From the NCBI GenBank assembly GCA_023441625.1, contig JAEZOA010000069.1, positions 1 through 24,194 on the forward strand: 24,194 nt of DNA, given 5' to 3'. The translations under genes were made by a program, and so were the position numbers. The DNA comes from Bacillota bacterium (GTDB lineage Bacteria; Bacillota; Clostridia; Acetivibrionales; DSM-1351). Each line of letters starts with the position of its first letter. The stretch's first letter is position 1. Below the pieces are notes generated by a model. It was not told the DNA's origin, ran no database searches, and saw nothing but the letters and a program-made list of their open reading frames with translations. Below, piece after piece: positions 8,213 to 15,868 of this stretch.

Positions 8213-8734
8213 ATGAATAGAACTACAGGCGACTTAACAAAAACTAAAATTTTAGTTTTAACTGCATTACTTTTTGCTGTTGCATTGGTGCTTTCAGTGG
8301 TAGAAAACTCTCTTCCAACACTACCAATTTATGTACCAGGAGTGAAGTTTGGCCTTTCTAATATTGCTGTAATGTATGCGCTGTTTTTTTTAAATAAAAA
8401 GTCAGCTTTTACAATAGCTGTTTTGAAAGCGGGTTTTGTATTAATAACCAGGGGTCCTGTTGCTGGATTACTAAGCTTTTTTGGCGGAATACTATCATTA
8501 GTTATTATGTCATTATTAATAATAATATTTAAAGACAAAATATCTTATTTTGTCCTTAGTATTTTTGGAGCAGTTTTTCATAATATAGGGCAATTTGTTG
8601 CTATTTCATGTATATATACAAATATGTATTTATGGGTATATATGCCTGTATTATTAATATCAGGGGTTGTTGCAGGGATGGCAACTTCTATTTTACTAAG
8701 GTTTATTATGCCAGCTTTCAAAAGGTTGGTTTAA
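8213..8734 (+). CDS. eetB: Gx transporter / HepI-like membrane protein (EetB-like)
   Basis: A 173-residue, highly hydrophobic protein with about five or six membrane helices. It carries the family signature PGVKFGLSNIAVMYALFFL (residues about 43-61) and a glycine-rich SFFGGILSL segment. The family is usually labelled 'heptaprenyl diphosphate synthase component I' or 'Gx transporter', and resembles ECF S-components. Next to EetA it corresponds to Listeria EetB, required for EET. Its position near a true prenyl synthase (dmkB) could encourage the old 'component I' label, but it has no aspartate-rich prenyl synthase motif. It lies 18 bp after eetA, in the same transcript. The transported or contacted molecule is unknown. 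Confidence 0.83.
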   Translation: MNRTTGDLTKTKILVLTALLFAVALVLSVVENSLPTLPIYVPGVKFGLSNIAVMYALFFLNKKSAFTIAVLKAGFVLITRGPVAGLLSFFGGILSLVIMSLLIIIFKDKISYFVLSIFGAVFHNIGQFVAISCIYTNMYLWVYMPVLLISGVVAGMATSILLRFIMPAFKRLV

Positions 8735-8766
8735 TATATAAAAAATAAATATTTGGGGGAATTATC

Positions 8767-9828
8767 ATGAAAAAAATACTATCATTAGTATTGAGCTTGA
8801 CTCTAGCAATTGCTATTTTTGCTGGATGCGGCTCAACAAATAACTCAGCAGGAACTTCAACAGGAACAGCCACAGGAACGTCTACAGGTACAGGGACTTC
8901 CGGAGATGCAGTAAAAACTGGACTTGCAGTAGTGTCGTCAATTGCAAGTTCCAAAGATGCTGGAGAAAAGGATGGTTTAGCACAAGTAGATTCAATGATT
9001 GCAGCAGTTACAGTTGACAAGGATGGTAAAATTCTAAAATGCGTAATTGATGCTGCACAAACAAAAATTAATTTCTCTGCTTCGGGTAAAATTGTTACTG
9101 ATTTAAAGACTGAGTTTAAAAGTAAGCAGGAATTAGGTTCTGAGTATGGTATGAAGGCAAAGTCAGGAATTAAAAAAGAGTGGAATGAGCAAGCAGATGC
9201 TTTCGCGGCTTATGTTGTTGGAAAGACTGCTGACGAAGTAAAGGGAATAGCTGTTAATGACAAAGGTACTGCTGGTGATGCGGAATTAGCATCTTCTGTG
9301 ACAGTGCATATAGGTGATTTTATAGCTGCTGTTGAAAAGGCTGTAGCTAATGCTCAGGATTTAGGTGCTAAGGGAGAAGATAAGCTAGGACTAGGTGTTT
9401 CGACTAAAATCACAAATTCAAAGGATGCTGGAGAAAAAGATGGCGTAGCACAAGCGTACTCAATGTATTCAGCTTCAACCTTTAATGCTGATGGAAAAGT
9501 AACAAGCTGTGTTATTGACTCTTCTCAGTCAGATGTAAATTTTAATAAAGAGGGTAAAATTATTTCTGATTTAAAGGCAACATTAAAAACTAAAAATGAG
9601 CTTGGTGCAGAATATGGTATGATTAAAGCATCAAAGATTGGTAAAGAGTGGAACCAGCAGGCAGCTGCTTTTGCAAAGTATGTTGTAGGAAAATCTGTTG
9701 AAGAGGTAAAGGGAATTGCTGTAAGTGATCAGGGGGTTCCAACAGATGCAGAGCTGACTAGCTCAGTTACAGTTCATATTGCAGATTTCCAAAATGTAAT
9801 TGAAAAGGCAAACAAAAATGCTAGATAA
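8767..9828 (+). CDS. pplA: Surface lipoprotein with two FMN-binding repeats (PplA-like)
   Basis: A 353-residue lipoprotein. The signal peptide ends in a lipobox FAGC with the lipidated Cys21, followed by a Thr/Gly/Ser-rich linker (about 22-47). Two tandem copies of one domain follow (about 55-195 and 212-353). Both share KDAGEKDG, a lone Cys (92 and 248), KEWN, VEEVKGIAV-like and DAEL-SSVTVHI segments. The SSVT sites (Thr179 and Thr335) occupy the place of the [ST]GAT-type flavinylation motif of FMN-binding domains, so two covalent FMN groups are predicted. The matching Listeria protein PplA carries two FMNs and passes electrons to external acceptors. GGGGGA stands before the ATG. Flavinylation is inferred from the motif and the downstream ApbE homologue. 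Confidence 0.87.
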   Translation: MKKILSLVLSLTLAIAIFAGCGSTNNSAGTSTGTATGTSTGTGTSGDAVKTGLAVVSSIASSKDAGEKDGLAQVDSMIAAVTVDKDGKILKCVIDAAQTKINFSASGKIVTDLKTEFKSKQELGSEYGMKAKSGIKKEWNEQADAFAAYVVGKTADEVKGIAVNDKGTAGDAELASSVTVHIGDFIAAVEKAVANAQDLGAKGEDKLGLGVSTKITNSKDAGEKDGVAQAYSMYSASTFNADGKVTSCVIDSSQSDVNFNKEGKIISDLKATLKTKNELGAEYGMIKASKIGKEWNQQAAAFAKYVVGKSVEEVKGIAVSDQGVPTDAELTSSVTVHIADFQNVIEKANKNAR

Positions 9829-9861
9829 TAAATAATCATAAAAGAGATTTGAGAAATTATA

Positions 9862-9991
9862 CAATTGGGGCTGTCGCAAACTACATCGGATACAATATAG
9901 TTAAAAGATTCTGTTTGAATAGCACCTACGTACTATTCAAACAGAAACTTTTTCTCGTATATTATATTTTGTTTTGCTACAGTCCTAATTG
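9862..9991. repeat. 130-bp imperfect palindrome, MITE-like, between pplA and fmnB
   Basis: The outer arms CAATTGGGGCTGTCGCAAA (9862-9880) and TTTGCTACAGTCCTAATTG (9973-9991) are inverted repeats with a few mismatches. The centre is a perfect 12-bp stem, CTGTTTGAATAG (9911-9922) with CTATTCAAACAG (9933-9944). The two are concentric to within a base. The ends resemble the GGGGCTGTC-type termini of some IS families, and AATT occurs at both edges. There is no coding content. It may be a miniature inverted-repeat element, and as RNA it would form a long hairpin that could partly terminate transcription before fmnB. Confidence 0.6.
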
Positions 9992-10008
9992 ATATAGGGG
10001 GTGATAAT

Positions 10009-11055
10009 TTGCATAAAAAAATTATAGTATTAATTGTTGCATTTGCATTTGTAATTAATTTATCAGCATGCGGTCATGCAGAGAAAACCAGGTATGAGGG
10101 TGAATTCCTTAAATTATTTGATACGATGACTAAAATAGTAGCTTATACTGATAGTAAGGAGGAGTTCACAAAGTACTCTCAGTTAATTTATGATAACTTA
10201 GAGGAATATCATGAGCTATATGATATTTATAATAACTATCCCGGTATAAATAATATAAAGACTATTAATGATAACGCTGGTATTAAACCAGTTAAGGTTG
10301 ATCAAAGAATAATTGACCTACTGCTTTTTTCTAAACAATGGTATAAAAATTCAGATGGTAAAGTAAATGTTGCTTTTGGTGCTGTGCTAAAAATATGGCA
10401 TGTATATCGTACAGAAGGTATTGATGATGAAACTAATGCTGTTTTGCCAAAAATTGATGAGCTTAGGGAGGCAGCTAAACATACAAATATTAATAATGTT
10501 ATAATAGACGAAGTGAATTCCACAGTTTTTCTTGAAGATCCCAAAATGAGTCTTGATGTTGGTGCTATTGCAAAGGGATACGCAACTGAGCAAGTAGCTC
10601 AGATTGCAATAGCAAATGGCTTTACATCAGGATTGCTTAGTGTTGGTGGAAATGTCCGTTCAATTGGGAATAAAGGAGTTAACAATGAACTATGGAATCT
10701 GGGAATTCAAAATCCAGACTTAGGAAGTGAAAAATCAAATATCCAAATTGTTTATTTGTCAGATTTATCTCTTGTTTCAAGTGGAGATTATGAAAGATAC
10801 TATACTGTAAATGGCAAAAAATACCATCATATAATTCATCCTACTGCACTATTTCCTTCAGAATATTATTCACAAGTTACAATTATATGTGAGAATTCCG
10901 GAGTGGCCGACGCGCTTTCAACTGCAGTATTTAATATGCCCTTTGAGGAGGGATTAGAATTCATAAATAATCTACCTAATGTAGAAGCGTGTTGGGTAAT
11001 GAAAGACGGCGAAATAAAATATAGTGATAATTTTAAAAAATACTTACAAAAATAG
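10009..11055 (+). CDS. fmnB: ApbE-family FMN transferase lipoprotein
   Basis: A 348-residue extracytoplasmic lipoprotein with lipobox LSAC (Cys21). It has the ApbE features: FDTMTKIVAY near residues 37-46, DGKVNVAFGAVLKIWH near 116-131, DVGAIAKGYA at 183-192, SVGGN near 215, HHIIHP near 266-271, and DALSTAVF. ApbE enzymes use FAD to attach FMN covalently to a Thr or Ser of target proteins outside the membrane. Here the evident target is the upstream two-repeat FMN-binding lipoprotein, as with Listeria FmnB and PplA. The start is a TTG, supported by GGGGGTG eight or so bases upstream and by the immediate signal peptide. It is separated from pplA by a palindromic repeat, which may lower its expression. 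Metal and FAD binding are taken from the family. Confidence 0.9.
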   Translation: MHKKIIVLIVAFAFVINLSACGHAEKTRYEGEFLKLFDTMTKIVAYTDSKEEFTKYSQLIYDNLEEYHELYDIYNNYPGINNIKTINDNAGIKPVKVDQRIIDLLLFSKQWYKNSDGKVNVAFGAVLKIWHVYRTEGIDDETNAVLPKIDELREAAKHTNINNVIIDEVNSTVFLEDPKMSLDVGAIAKGYATEQVAQIAIANGFTSGLLSVGGNVRSIGNKGVNNELWNLGIQNPDLGSEKSNIQIVYLSDLSLVSSGDYERYYTVNGKKYHHIIHPTALFPSEYYSQVTIICENSGVADALSTAVFNMPFEEGLEFINNLPNVEACWVMKDGEIKYSDNFKKYLQK

Positions 11056-11185
11056 TGCTTTAACAATTTATATCTATTATAATATGTAATTAAATGTATA
11101 AATTTTTATGTAACACAAAAAATATGTAGTAAATTTTTACCCAATGTTCAAAACAAAACTAAAATACAATGAAAGGACTCCAAAT

Positions 11186-12439
11186 ATGCAAACATTTAAT
11201 GAACTGTATAATAGGTTAGTAAAGGCAACAATGGAAAATAAAAAGCAGGATGAGCTTGAGGAAATCAGAAAGCAGAATTTCGATTCACATCAACTAGATT
11301 GTCTGCTTCATCCTGACCAATATGCTCCCATTTGGCGAATTGGAGATTGTGACTGCCCAAAGGGAGAATGCAAAGTTTGTTCTGTAAAATGTATGTTTGA
11401 TGCCATTGAAACAGATGAAAGAGGAAATAAGGTCATTAATAAAGATCTATGCGTAGGTTGCTCTGATTGTGTTGAAAATTGCAAGGGTAAAAAGCTTATT
11501 GCAAGTAAGGATATATTACCTACACTTGATGCTATAAAGAGTGCTAAAGGTCCTGTATATGCTATGATTGCACCTGCTTTTATCAGTCAGTTCAGTGAGC
11601 AGGTTACTCCAGGTAAGCTTAGAAGTGCATTTAAGCTGCTCGGCTTTGCAGGTATGGTAGAGGTTGCACTTTTTGCTGATATTCTTACACTTAAAGAAGC
11701 TCTTGAATTTGATAAGAATATTATAGACGAAAAAGATTATCTCTTAACAAGCTGCTGCTGTCCTATGTGGATTGCTATGATACGTAAGATATATAGTCAA
11801 TTTATTCCTCATTTACCAGGCTCAGTATCTCCTATGGTGGCTTGTGGACGCTCTATTAAGCTGTTGGAGCCAGACTCTATTACTGTATTTATTGGCCCAT
11901 GTATTGCAAAAAAAGCTGAAGCTCGTGAGCCTGATATTGCAGATTCAACTGATTTTGTTCTTACCTTTCAAGAGGTAGGGGATATTTTTGAATTTGCAAA
12001 TATAAGCCCTAAGGAAATGGAAGACGATCCTCGGGATCATTCGTCAAGGGCAGGCAGGATTTATGCTAGGACTGGTGGAGTTAGTGAAGCAGTGAGTGAC
12101 ACTGTAAAGCGTTTGAACCCTGATCGAAAGGTTTCGATTCGCACACAGCAGGCAGACGGTATGCCAGCCTGTAAGGAAATGCTTAATGCTCTAAGGGAAG
12201 GGAACATTACAGCTAACTTCCTCGAAGGAATGGGCTGTGTCGGTGGCTGTGTCGGCGGACCAAAAGCTATTTTGGACCGTGAAGAGGGGCGGATTAACGT
12301 TAATGAATACGGAAGTCAGGCAATATATCCTACTCCTATTGATAACCCATATGTTATAGATTTATTGCATAGATTAGGATTTGACACGGTCGAAAGCTTG
12401 CTAGAGCACAGCGATATTTTCACACGAGAATTTAAATAG
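11186..12439 (+). CDS. [FeFe]-hydrogenase-like iron-sulfur protein
   Basis: A 417-residue protein with an N-terminal ferredoxin-like region and a C-terminal [FeFe]-hydrogenase large-subunit domain. The second FeS motif is classic CxxCxxCxxxC (LCVGCSDCVENC). The first has altered spacing (CPKGECKVCSVKC). The H-cluster motifs are recognisable: TSCCCPMW (L1, with one Cys more than the usual TSCCP), IGPCIAKK (L2) and EGMGCVGGCVGG (L3). It lacks the long FeS tail of CpI-type enzymes and fits the divergent, poorly characterised groups, which may have catalytic or redox-sensing roles. An ATG at 11144 adds 14 residues but has no ribosome site; AAAGGA (11172-11177) supports the start at 11186. A TATAAT lies at 11078-11083 without a clear -35. 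Confidence 0.85.
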   Translation: MQTFNELYNRLVKATMENKKQDELEEIRKQNFDSHQLDCLLHPDQYAPIWRIGDCDCPKGECKVCSVKCMFDAIETDERGNKVINKDLCVGCSDCVENCKGKKLIASKDILPTLDAIKSAKGPVYAMIAPAFISQFSEQVTPGKLRSAFKLLGFAGMVEVALFADILTLKEALEFDKNIIDEKDYLLTSCCCPMWIAMIRKIYSQFIPHLPGSVSPMVACGRSIKLLEPDSITVFIGPCIAKKAEAREPDIADSTDFVLTFQEVGDIFEFANISPKEMEDDPRDHSSRAGRIYARTGGVSEAVSDTVKRLNPDRKVSIRTQQADGMPACKEMLNALREGNITANFLEGMGCVGGCVGGPKAILDREEGRINVNEYGSQAIYPTPIDNPYVIDLLHRLGFDTVESLLEHSDIFTREFK

Positions 12440-12472
12440 ATTTTGAAAAAAGAATTTCAATATGGAGAATAA

Positions 12473-13696
12473 ATGAATATGAACTGGAAGAAGAACATAG
12501 TACTTTTTTTAACTAGCCAAACAATATCACTTTTTGGATCATCCTTAGTACAGTATGCAATTATGTGGTATATCACATTAGAAACTCAATCGGGAGTTAT
12601 GATGACCATATCAATTATCTGTGGTTTTGTACCTAGCTTTTTTCTTTCGCCGTTTGCGGGAGTATGGGCAGATCGCCTTAACCGTAAACGACTTATTATT
12701 TTATCGGATTCTTTGATAGCCGTGACAACGCTTGTTTTGGCTATACTGTTTTTTATGGGGTACAATACCATTTGGCTGCTCTTTATTATGTCTGCCATAC
12801 GTTCATTGGGCTCCGGGATTCAGACACCTGCCATAGGAGCTTTTATTCCCCAAATTGTACCAGGGGATAGGCTTATGAAAGTAAATGCGACTAATGGAAG
12901 TATACAATCTTTAGTTATGCTCATATCCCCAATGTTAAGTGGGACGCTACTAACTTTTGCTCCAATTGAAGCTATATTCTTTATAGATGTTTTTACAGCA
13001 GCGATAGCAGTTGTAGTGTTAATTTTATTTTTACGTGTACCAGCTCATGCAAAGGCTGCAGAAAAGCAAACAGTAAGTTATTTGGACGATTTGCGAAAAG
13101 GTGTTAATTATATTAGTAATCATGCATATGTTAAAAAATTCTTTTTATTTTGTGCAGCCTTCTTTTTCTTAGCAGCACCTGTTTCGTTTTTAACTCCTCT
13201 TCAGGTTACTCGAAATTTTGGTGCTGATGTTTGGCGTTTGACAGCAGTTGAAATTGCTTTTTCTCTAGGTATGATTGTAGGTGGTATAATCATGGCCTCC
13301 TGGGGTGGGTTCAAAAACAGGATTTATACAATGGTGCTGGGAAGTCTGATAATTGGAGCATGTACTTTTGTACTTGGAATTGGTCCTGCCTTTATTTTGT
13401 ATTTAGTAATGATGGGAGTGTGTGGAATTACAATGCCAATGTTTAATACACCTGCTACAGTTTTATTACAGCAAAAGGTAGAGGGTGATTTTCTTGGTAG
13501 GGTATTTGGAGTTTTAGGTATGATTTCAAGTTCTATGATGCCACTTGGAATGCTTGTGTTTGGTCCAATGTCTGATTACATAAAAATTGAATGGATACTT
13601 CTGGGTACTGGTGTACTATTATTTTTAATAGGCTTTTTCTTGCTTGGGAGTAAGGTTATGGTTAATGCAGGAAAAGCAACAGAAAATATTGTCTAA
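12473..13696 (+). CDS. MFS exporter, DHA3 (MefA-like) type
   Basis: A 407-residue major facilitator with about twelve hydrophobic segments. It has motif A in the 2-3 loop (GVWADRLNRKRL, near residues 62-73), a DDLRKGVNYI segment in the central loop, and overall likeness to the DHA3 family. That family includes the macrolide efflux protein MefA and many untested homologues. A GGAG ribosome site lies a few bases before the ATG. It follows the hydrogenase-like gene by 33 bp with no terminator between, so co-transcription is likely. Its substrate cannot be read from the sequence, and neighbours give no hint of an antibiotic role. Confidence 0.82.
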   Translation: MNMNWKKNIVLFLTSQTISLFGSSLVQYAIMWYITLETQSGVMMTISIICGFVPSFFLSPFAGVWADRLNRKRLIILSDSLIAVTTLVLAILFFMGYNTIWLLFIMSAIRSLGSGIQTPAIGAFIPQIVPGDRLMKVNATNGSIQSLVMLISPMLSGTLLTFAPIEAIFFIDVFTAAIAVVVLILFLRVPAHAKAAEKQTVSYLDDLRKGVNYISNHAYVKKFFLFCAAFFFLAAPVSFLTPLQVTRNFGADVWRLTAVEIAFSLGMIVGGIIMASWGGFKNRIYTMVLGSLIIGACTFVLGIGPAFILYLVMMGVCGITMPMFNTPATVLLQQKVEGDFLGRVFGVLGMISSSMMPLGMLVFGPMSDYIKIEWILLGTGVLLFLIGFFLLGSKVMVNAGKATENIV

Positions 13697-13728
13697 AATA
13701 AAGTTTTTGTTGAGGATAATGTAGAATT

Positions 13729-13770
13729 ATGGTACTATTGTACTACTAATTTATAGTTAAATAGTACCAT
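13729..13770. repeat. 11-bp inverted repeat upstream of the chemotaxis gene
   Basis: ATGGTACTATT (13729-13739) and AATAGTACCAT (13760-13770) are perfect inverted repeats separated by 20 bases. No T run follows, so it does not look like an intrinsic terminator. It ends about 30 bp before the MCP start codon and could be an operator or an mRNA hairpin. Confidence 0.55.
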
Positions 13771-13799
13771 ATGTTATTGAGCGAAAGGTGGAGATAAAA

Positions 13800-15491
13800 T
13801 TGAGTAAGTTAGGATTAAATATAATTAAAATTGTTTTATTGATTATATTTATTATTTCATTAATATTTTCGCTAAGTTATTTTTACATATTTGATAAGGT
13901 AGAAGACCAGTTAAAAAGTGATGCGAGTGATTGTGTTGTAGAAGCTACAAGCATCATAGATGTTGATAAACTTGACAAGCTGCTAAAAAATAGAATAGAG
14001 GATAGTTCAGAACATAGTGAAATTTTAAATTCAATGCTATTATTTAAGGCGAGGGAAAATGTAAAGAACATATATATATTTGAGAAGAAAGACGAAGAGA
14101 CTTGCTTGTTTGTTGTAGACGCTTCCCCAGTACCCTCAGAATTTTTAGAAGAATATAGTATGGAAATAGAGATGCTAAATGCTTTTAATGGAAGCATATC
14201 TATATGTGATAAGATATATACAGATAAGTGGGGAACGTATCTTTCAGCGTATGCACCAATAAAAAATTCCTCGGGACAGGTCATAGCCATTATGTGTGCA
14301 GATAGTGATGTTGAAGTTTTTCAGAATATTAAGAGCAATTTGTTTTTAGCATTAATAATAGCAATTATTTTTGGACTAGTTATATCAGTACTTATTGCGT
14401 TTTTATTTTCGAGAAGAATAAAAAGGAATATACAAGAAATCAAAACAGCTCTTAATAATATGAGTAATGGTGACTTGACAGGACATACCAATATAAAATC
14501 TAAAGATGAGATAAAGGAAATAGGAGACTCATTAAATGATTTTAAAGCTAAAATCAGTAATACTTTAAGCAATATAATGGAAAGTGTAAATAATACTAGT
14601 ACTGAATCTACAAATTTATATCAAATATCTAATGAAATGTCATTATCTGCGAAAAGTATAGCTACTGTTATTGAAGAAATAGCACAGAGCTCTAATAGTC
14701 AAGCATCACATATAACAAGTATCAATACTGACTTTAGAGATTTCGGAAAAGATATTGATGAAATTGTACAACAAATAGAAAATATTGATGCATGTGCAAT
14801 TGAAATATCTATTAAATCTAACGAAGGAAGTAATAATATAAATCTAATACTGGATTTTATTGAAAAGCTATGCTTAGAATTGAATCGCGTTAACGAAAAA
14901 ATTAAAGGACTTGGGGTAAGTATAGATAAAATCAATGAAATAACAAATCTAATAAATAGTATTGCTGACCATACAAATCTTTTAGCGCTAAATGCTTCCA
15001 TTGAAGCTGCAAGAGCAGGAGAAGCAGGTAAAGGATTTAGTGTAGTAGCTGAAGAAATTGGAAAACTTGCTGAGCAATCAAAGGTATCATCTCAAAATAT
15101 AAATAATCTGCTGAAAAATTTATCTGTAGAGAGCGATGAAGTTGTAGAAAATACTGAAGTTGTAAATAATCATATCATGAGCCAAACTGGCATTATAAAT
15201 GGTGTTGCAGTATCACTTAAAGAAATTATAGCGGGTATAGAAGAAATATTACCTCATATACACTCGGCAAGTAATTCTTTGTCCGATATTAACAGTAAAA
15301 AAATGGAAATAGTTAACAACCTAGAAAGTTCAGCAGCCTCTGTCGAAGAGATTTCTGCAGCGTCACAGGAGATAGCTGCATCCTCTGAAGTGCTAAGTAA
15401 TTCAACTGACGAAGTTAAATTTTCTGCAGAAAATCTGTCACATATGATGAATGCTGTTACAAATGATATAAATAAGTTTAAGACAATATAG
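13800..15491 (+). CDS. Methyl-accepting chemotaxis protein
   Basis: A transmembrane chemoreceptor of 563 residues. It has a first membrane helix (about 6-28) and an extracellular sensor of about 150 residues. The sensor has a Cache-like end (WGTYLSAYAPIKNSSGQV), followed by a second helix (about 180-202). A HAMP region and a long cytoplasmic coiled coil then lead to the conserved signalling tip DHTNLLALNASIEAARAGEA, which contacts CheW and CheA. No C-terminal CheR/CheB-tethering pentapeptide is visible. An in-frame GTG at 13788 exists, but AGGTGGAG (13786-13793) is correctly placed for the TTG at 13800 and overlaps the GTG, so TTG is preferred. A strong terminator follows. The ligand is not deducible. 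Confidence 0.88.
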   Translation: MSKLGLNIIKIVLLIIFIISLIFSLSYFYIFDKVEDQLKSDASDCVVEATSIIDVDKLDKLLKNRIEDSSEHSEILNSMLLFKARENVKNIYIFEKKDEETCLFVVDASPVPSEFLEEYSMEIEMLNAFNGSISICDKIYTDKWGTYLSAYAPIKNSSGQVIAIMCADSDVEVFQNIKSNLFLALIIAIIFGLVISVLIAFLFSRRIKRNIQEIKTALNNMSNGDLTGHTNIKSKDEIKEIGDSLNDFKAKISNTLSNIMESVNNTSTESTNLYQISNEMSLSAKSIATVIEEIAQSSNSQASHITSINTDFRDFGKDIDEIVQQIENIDACAIEISIKSNEGSNNINLILDFIEKLCLELNRVNEKIKGLGVSIDKINEITNLINSIADHTNLLALNASIEAARAGEAGKGFSVVAEEIGKLAEQSKVSSQNINNLLKNLSVESDEVVENTEVVNNHIMSQTGIINGVAVSLKEIIAGIEEILPHIHSASNSLSDINSKKMEIVNNLESSAASVEEISAASQEIAASSEVLSNSTDEVKFSAENLSHMMNAVTNDINKFKTI

Positions 15492-15519
15492 TCTTATATA
15501 ATAGCATGAACAATAAAAG

Positions 15520-15567
15520 TACTTCAGTGAATATCCTATCTAGATATAATATTCACTGGGGTATTTT
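15520..15567 (+). terminator. Rho-independent terminator after the MCP gene
   Basis: TACTTCAGTGAATAT (15520-15534) pairs over its whole length with ATATTCACTGGGGTA (15549-15563), with two G-U pairs, around a 14-base loop. TTTT follows at 15564-15567. Confidence 0.75.
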
Positions 15568-15685
15568 GAGTTTAATAGACTCAATGTATTAGTAGTAGAT
15601 GATTTTCCACATTTCTTTTCCAATATTACTCGTTGCTATAATGGCGATATATATTATATGGCATAAATATGGCTTGCAAACAATA

Positions 15686-15715
15686 TTGACAAGTTTACTT
15701 AATTTATGTTATTGT
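15686..15715 (+). promoter_or_regulatory. Sigma-A promoter for speA
   Basis: TTGACA (15686-15691) and TATTGT (15710-15715) are 18 bp apart. The -10 box is preceded by TGT, giving an extended -10. The start should be near 15722, at the first leader hairpin. Confidence 0.7.
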
Positions 15716-15868
15716 GTGATGTTAGAAATTATATTGAATATACCATTTCTAATATTCAGATAGGAAAAATCCTTCTGAAATATGATATATTTTTAGACGA
15801 TTTCTTGTAGTTTTTAGCGAAGAATTTTCCATGAATCTAAGAATTACGTTTACCAGAAAGGAGTAGCC

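Larger units (their letters stand above)
15492..15868. other. Gene-free region: MCP terminator plus speA promoter and leader
   Basis: This 377-bp gap contains the terminator at 15520-15567, the speA promoter at 15686-15715, and a leader of about 145 nt. The leader has two hairpin-capable segments: TTAGAAAT (15722-15729) with ATTTCTAA (15745-15752), including an inner ATATT-G-AATAT, and TTCAG (15755-15759) with CTGAA (15775-15779), including AGGA/TCCT. Neither is followed by an immediate T run. No small gene is supported. Confidence 0.55.

Noticed and set aside
11144..11185. Upstream ATG for the hydrogenase-like protein
   Set aside because: It has no ribosome site, whereas the ATG at 11186 has AAAGGA at good spacing.
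12473..13696. Macrolide resistance determinant (mefA)
   Set aside because: It is only family-level DHA3 similarity; no resistance neighbours or mobile element context support a resistance call.
13788..13799. GTG start for the chemoreceptor
   Set aside because: The GTG is part of the Shine-Dalgarno sequence that serves the TTG at 13800.
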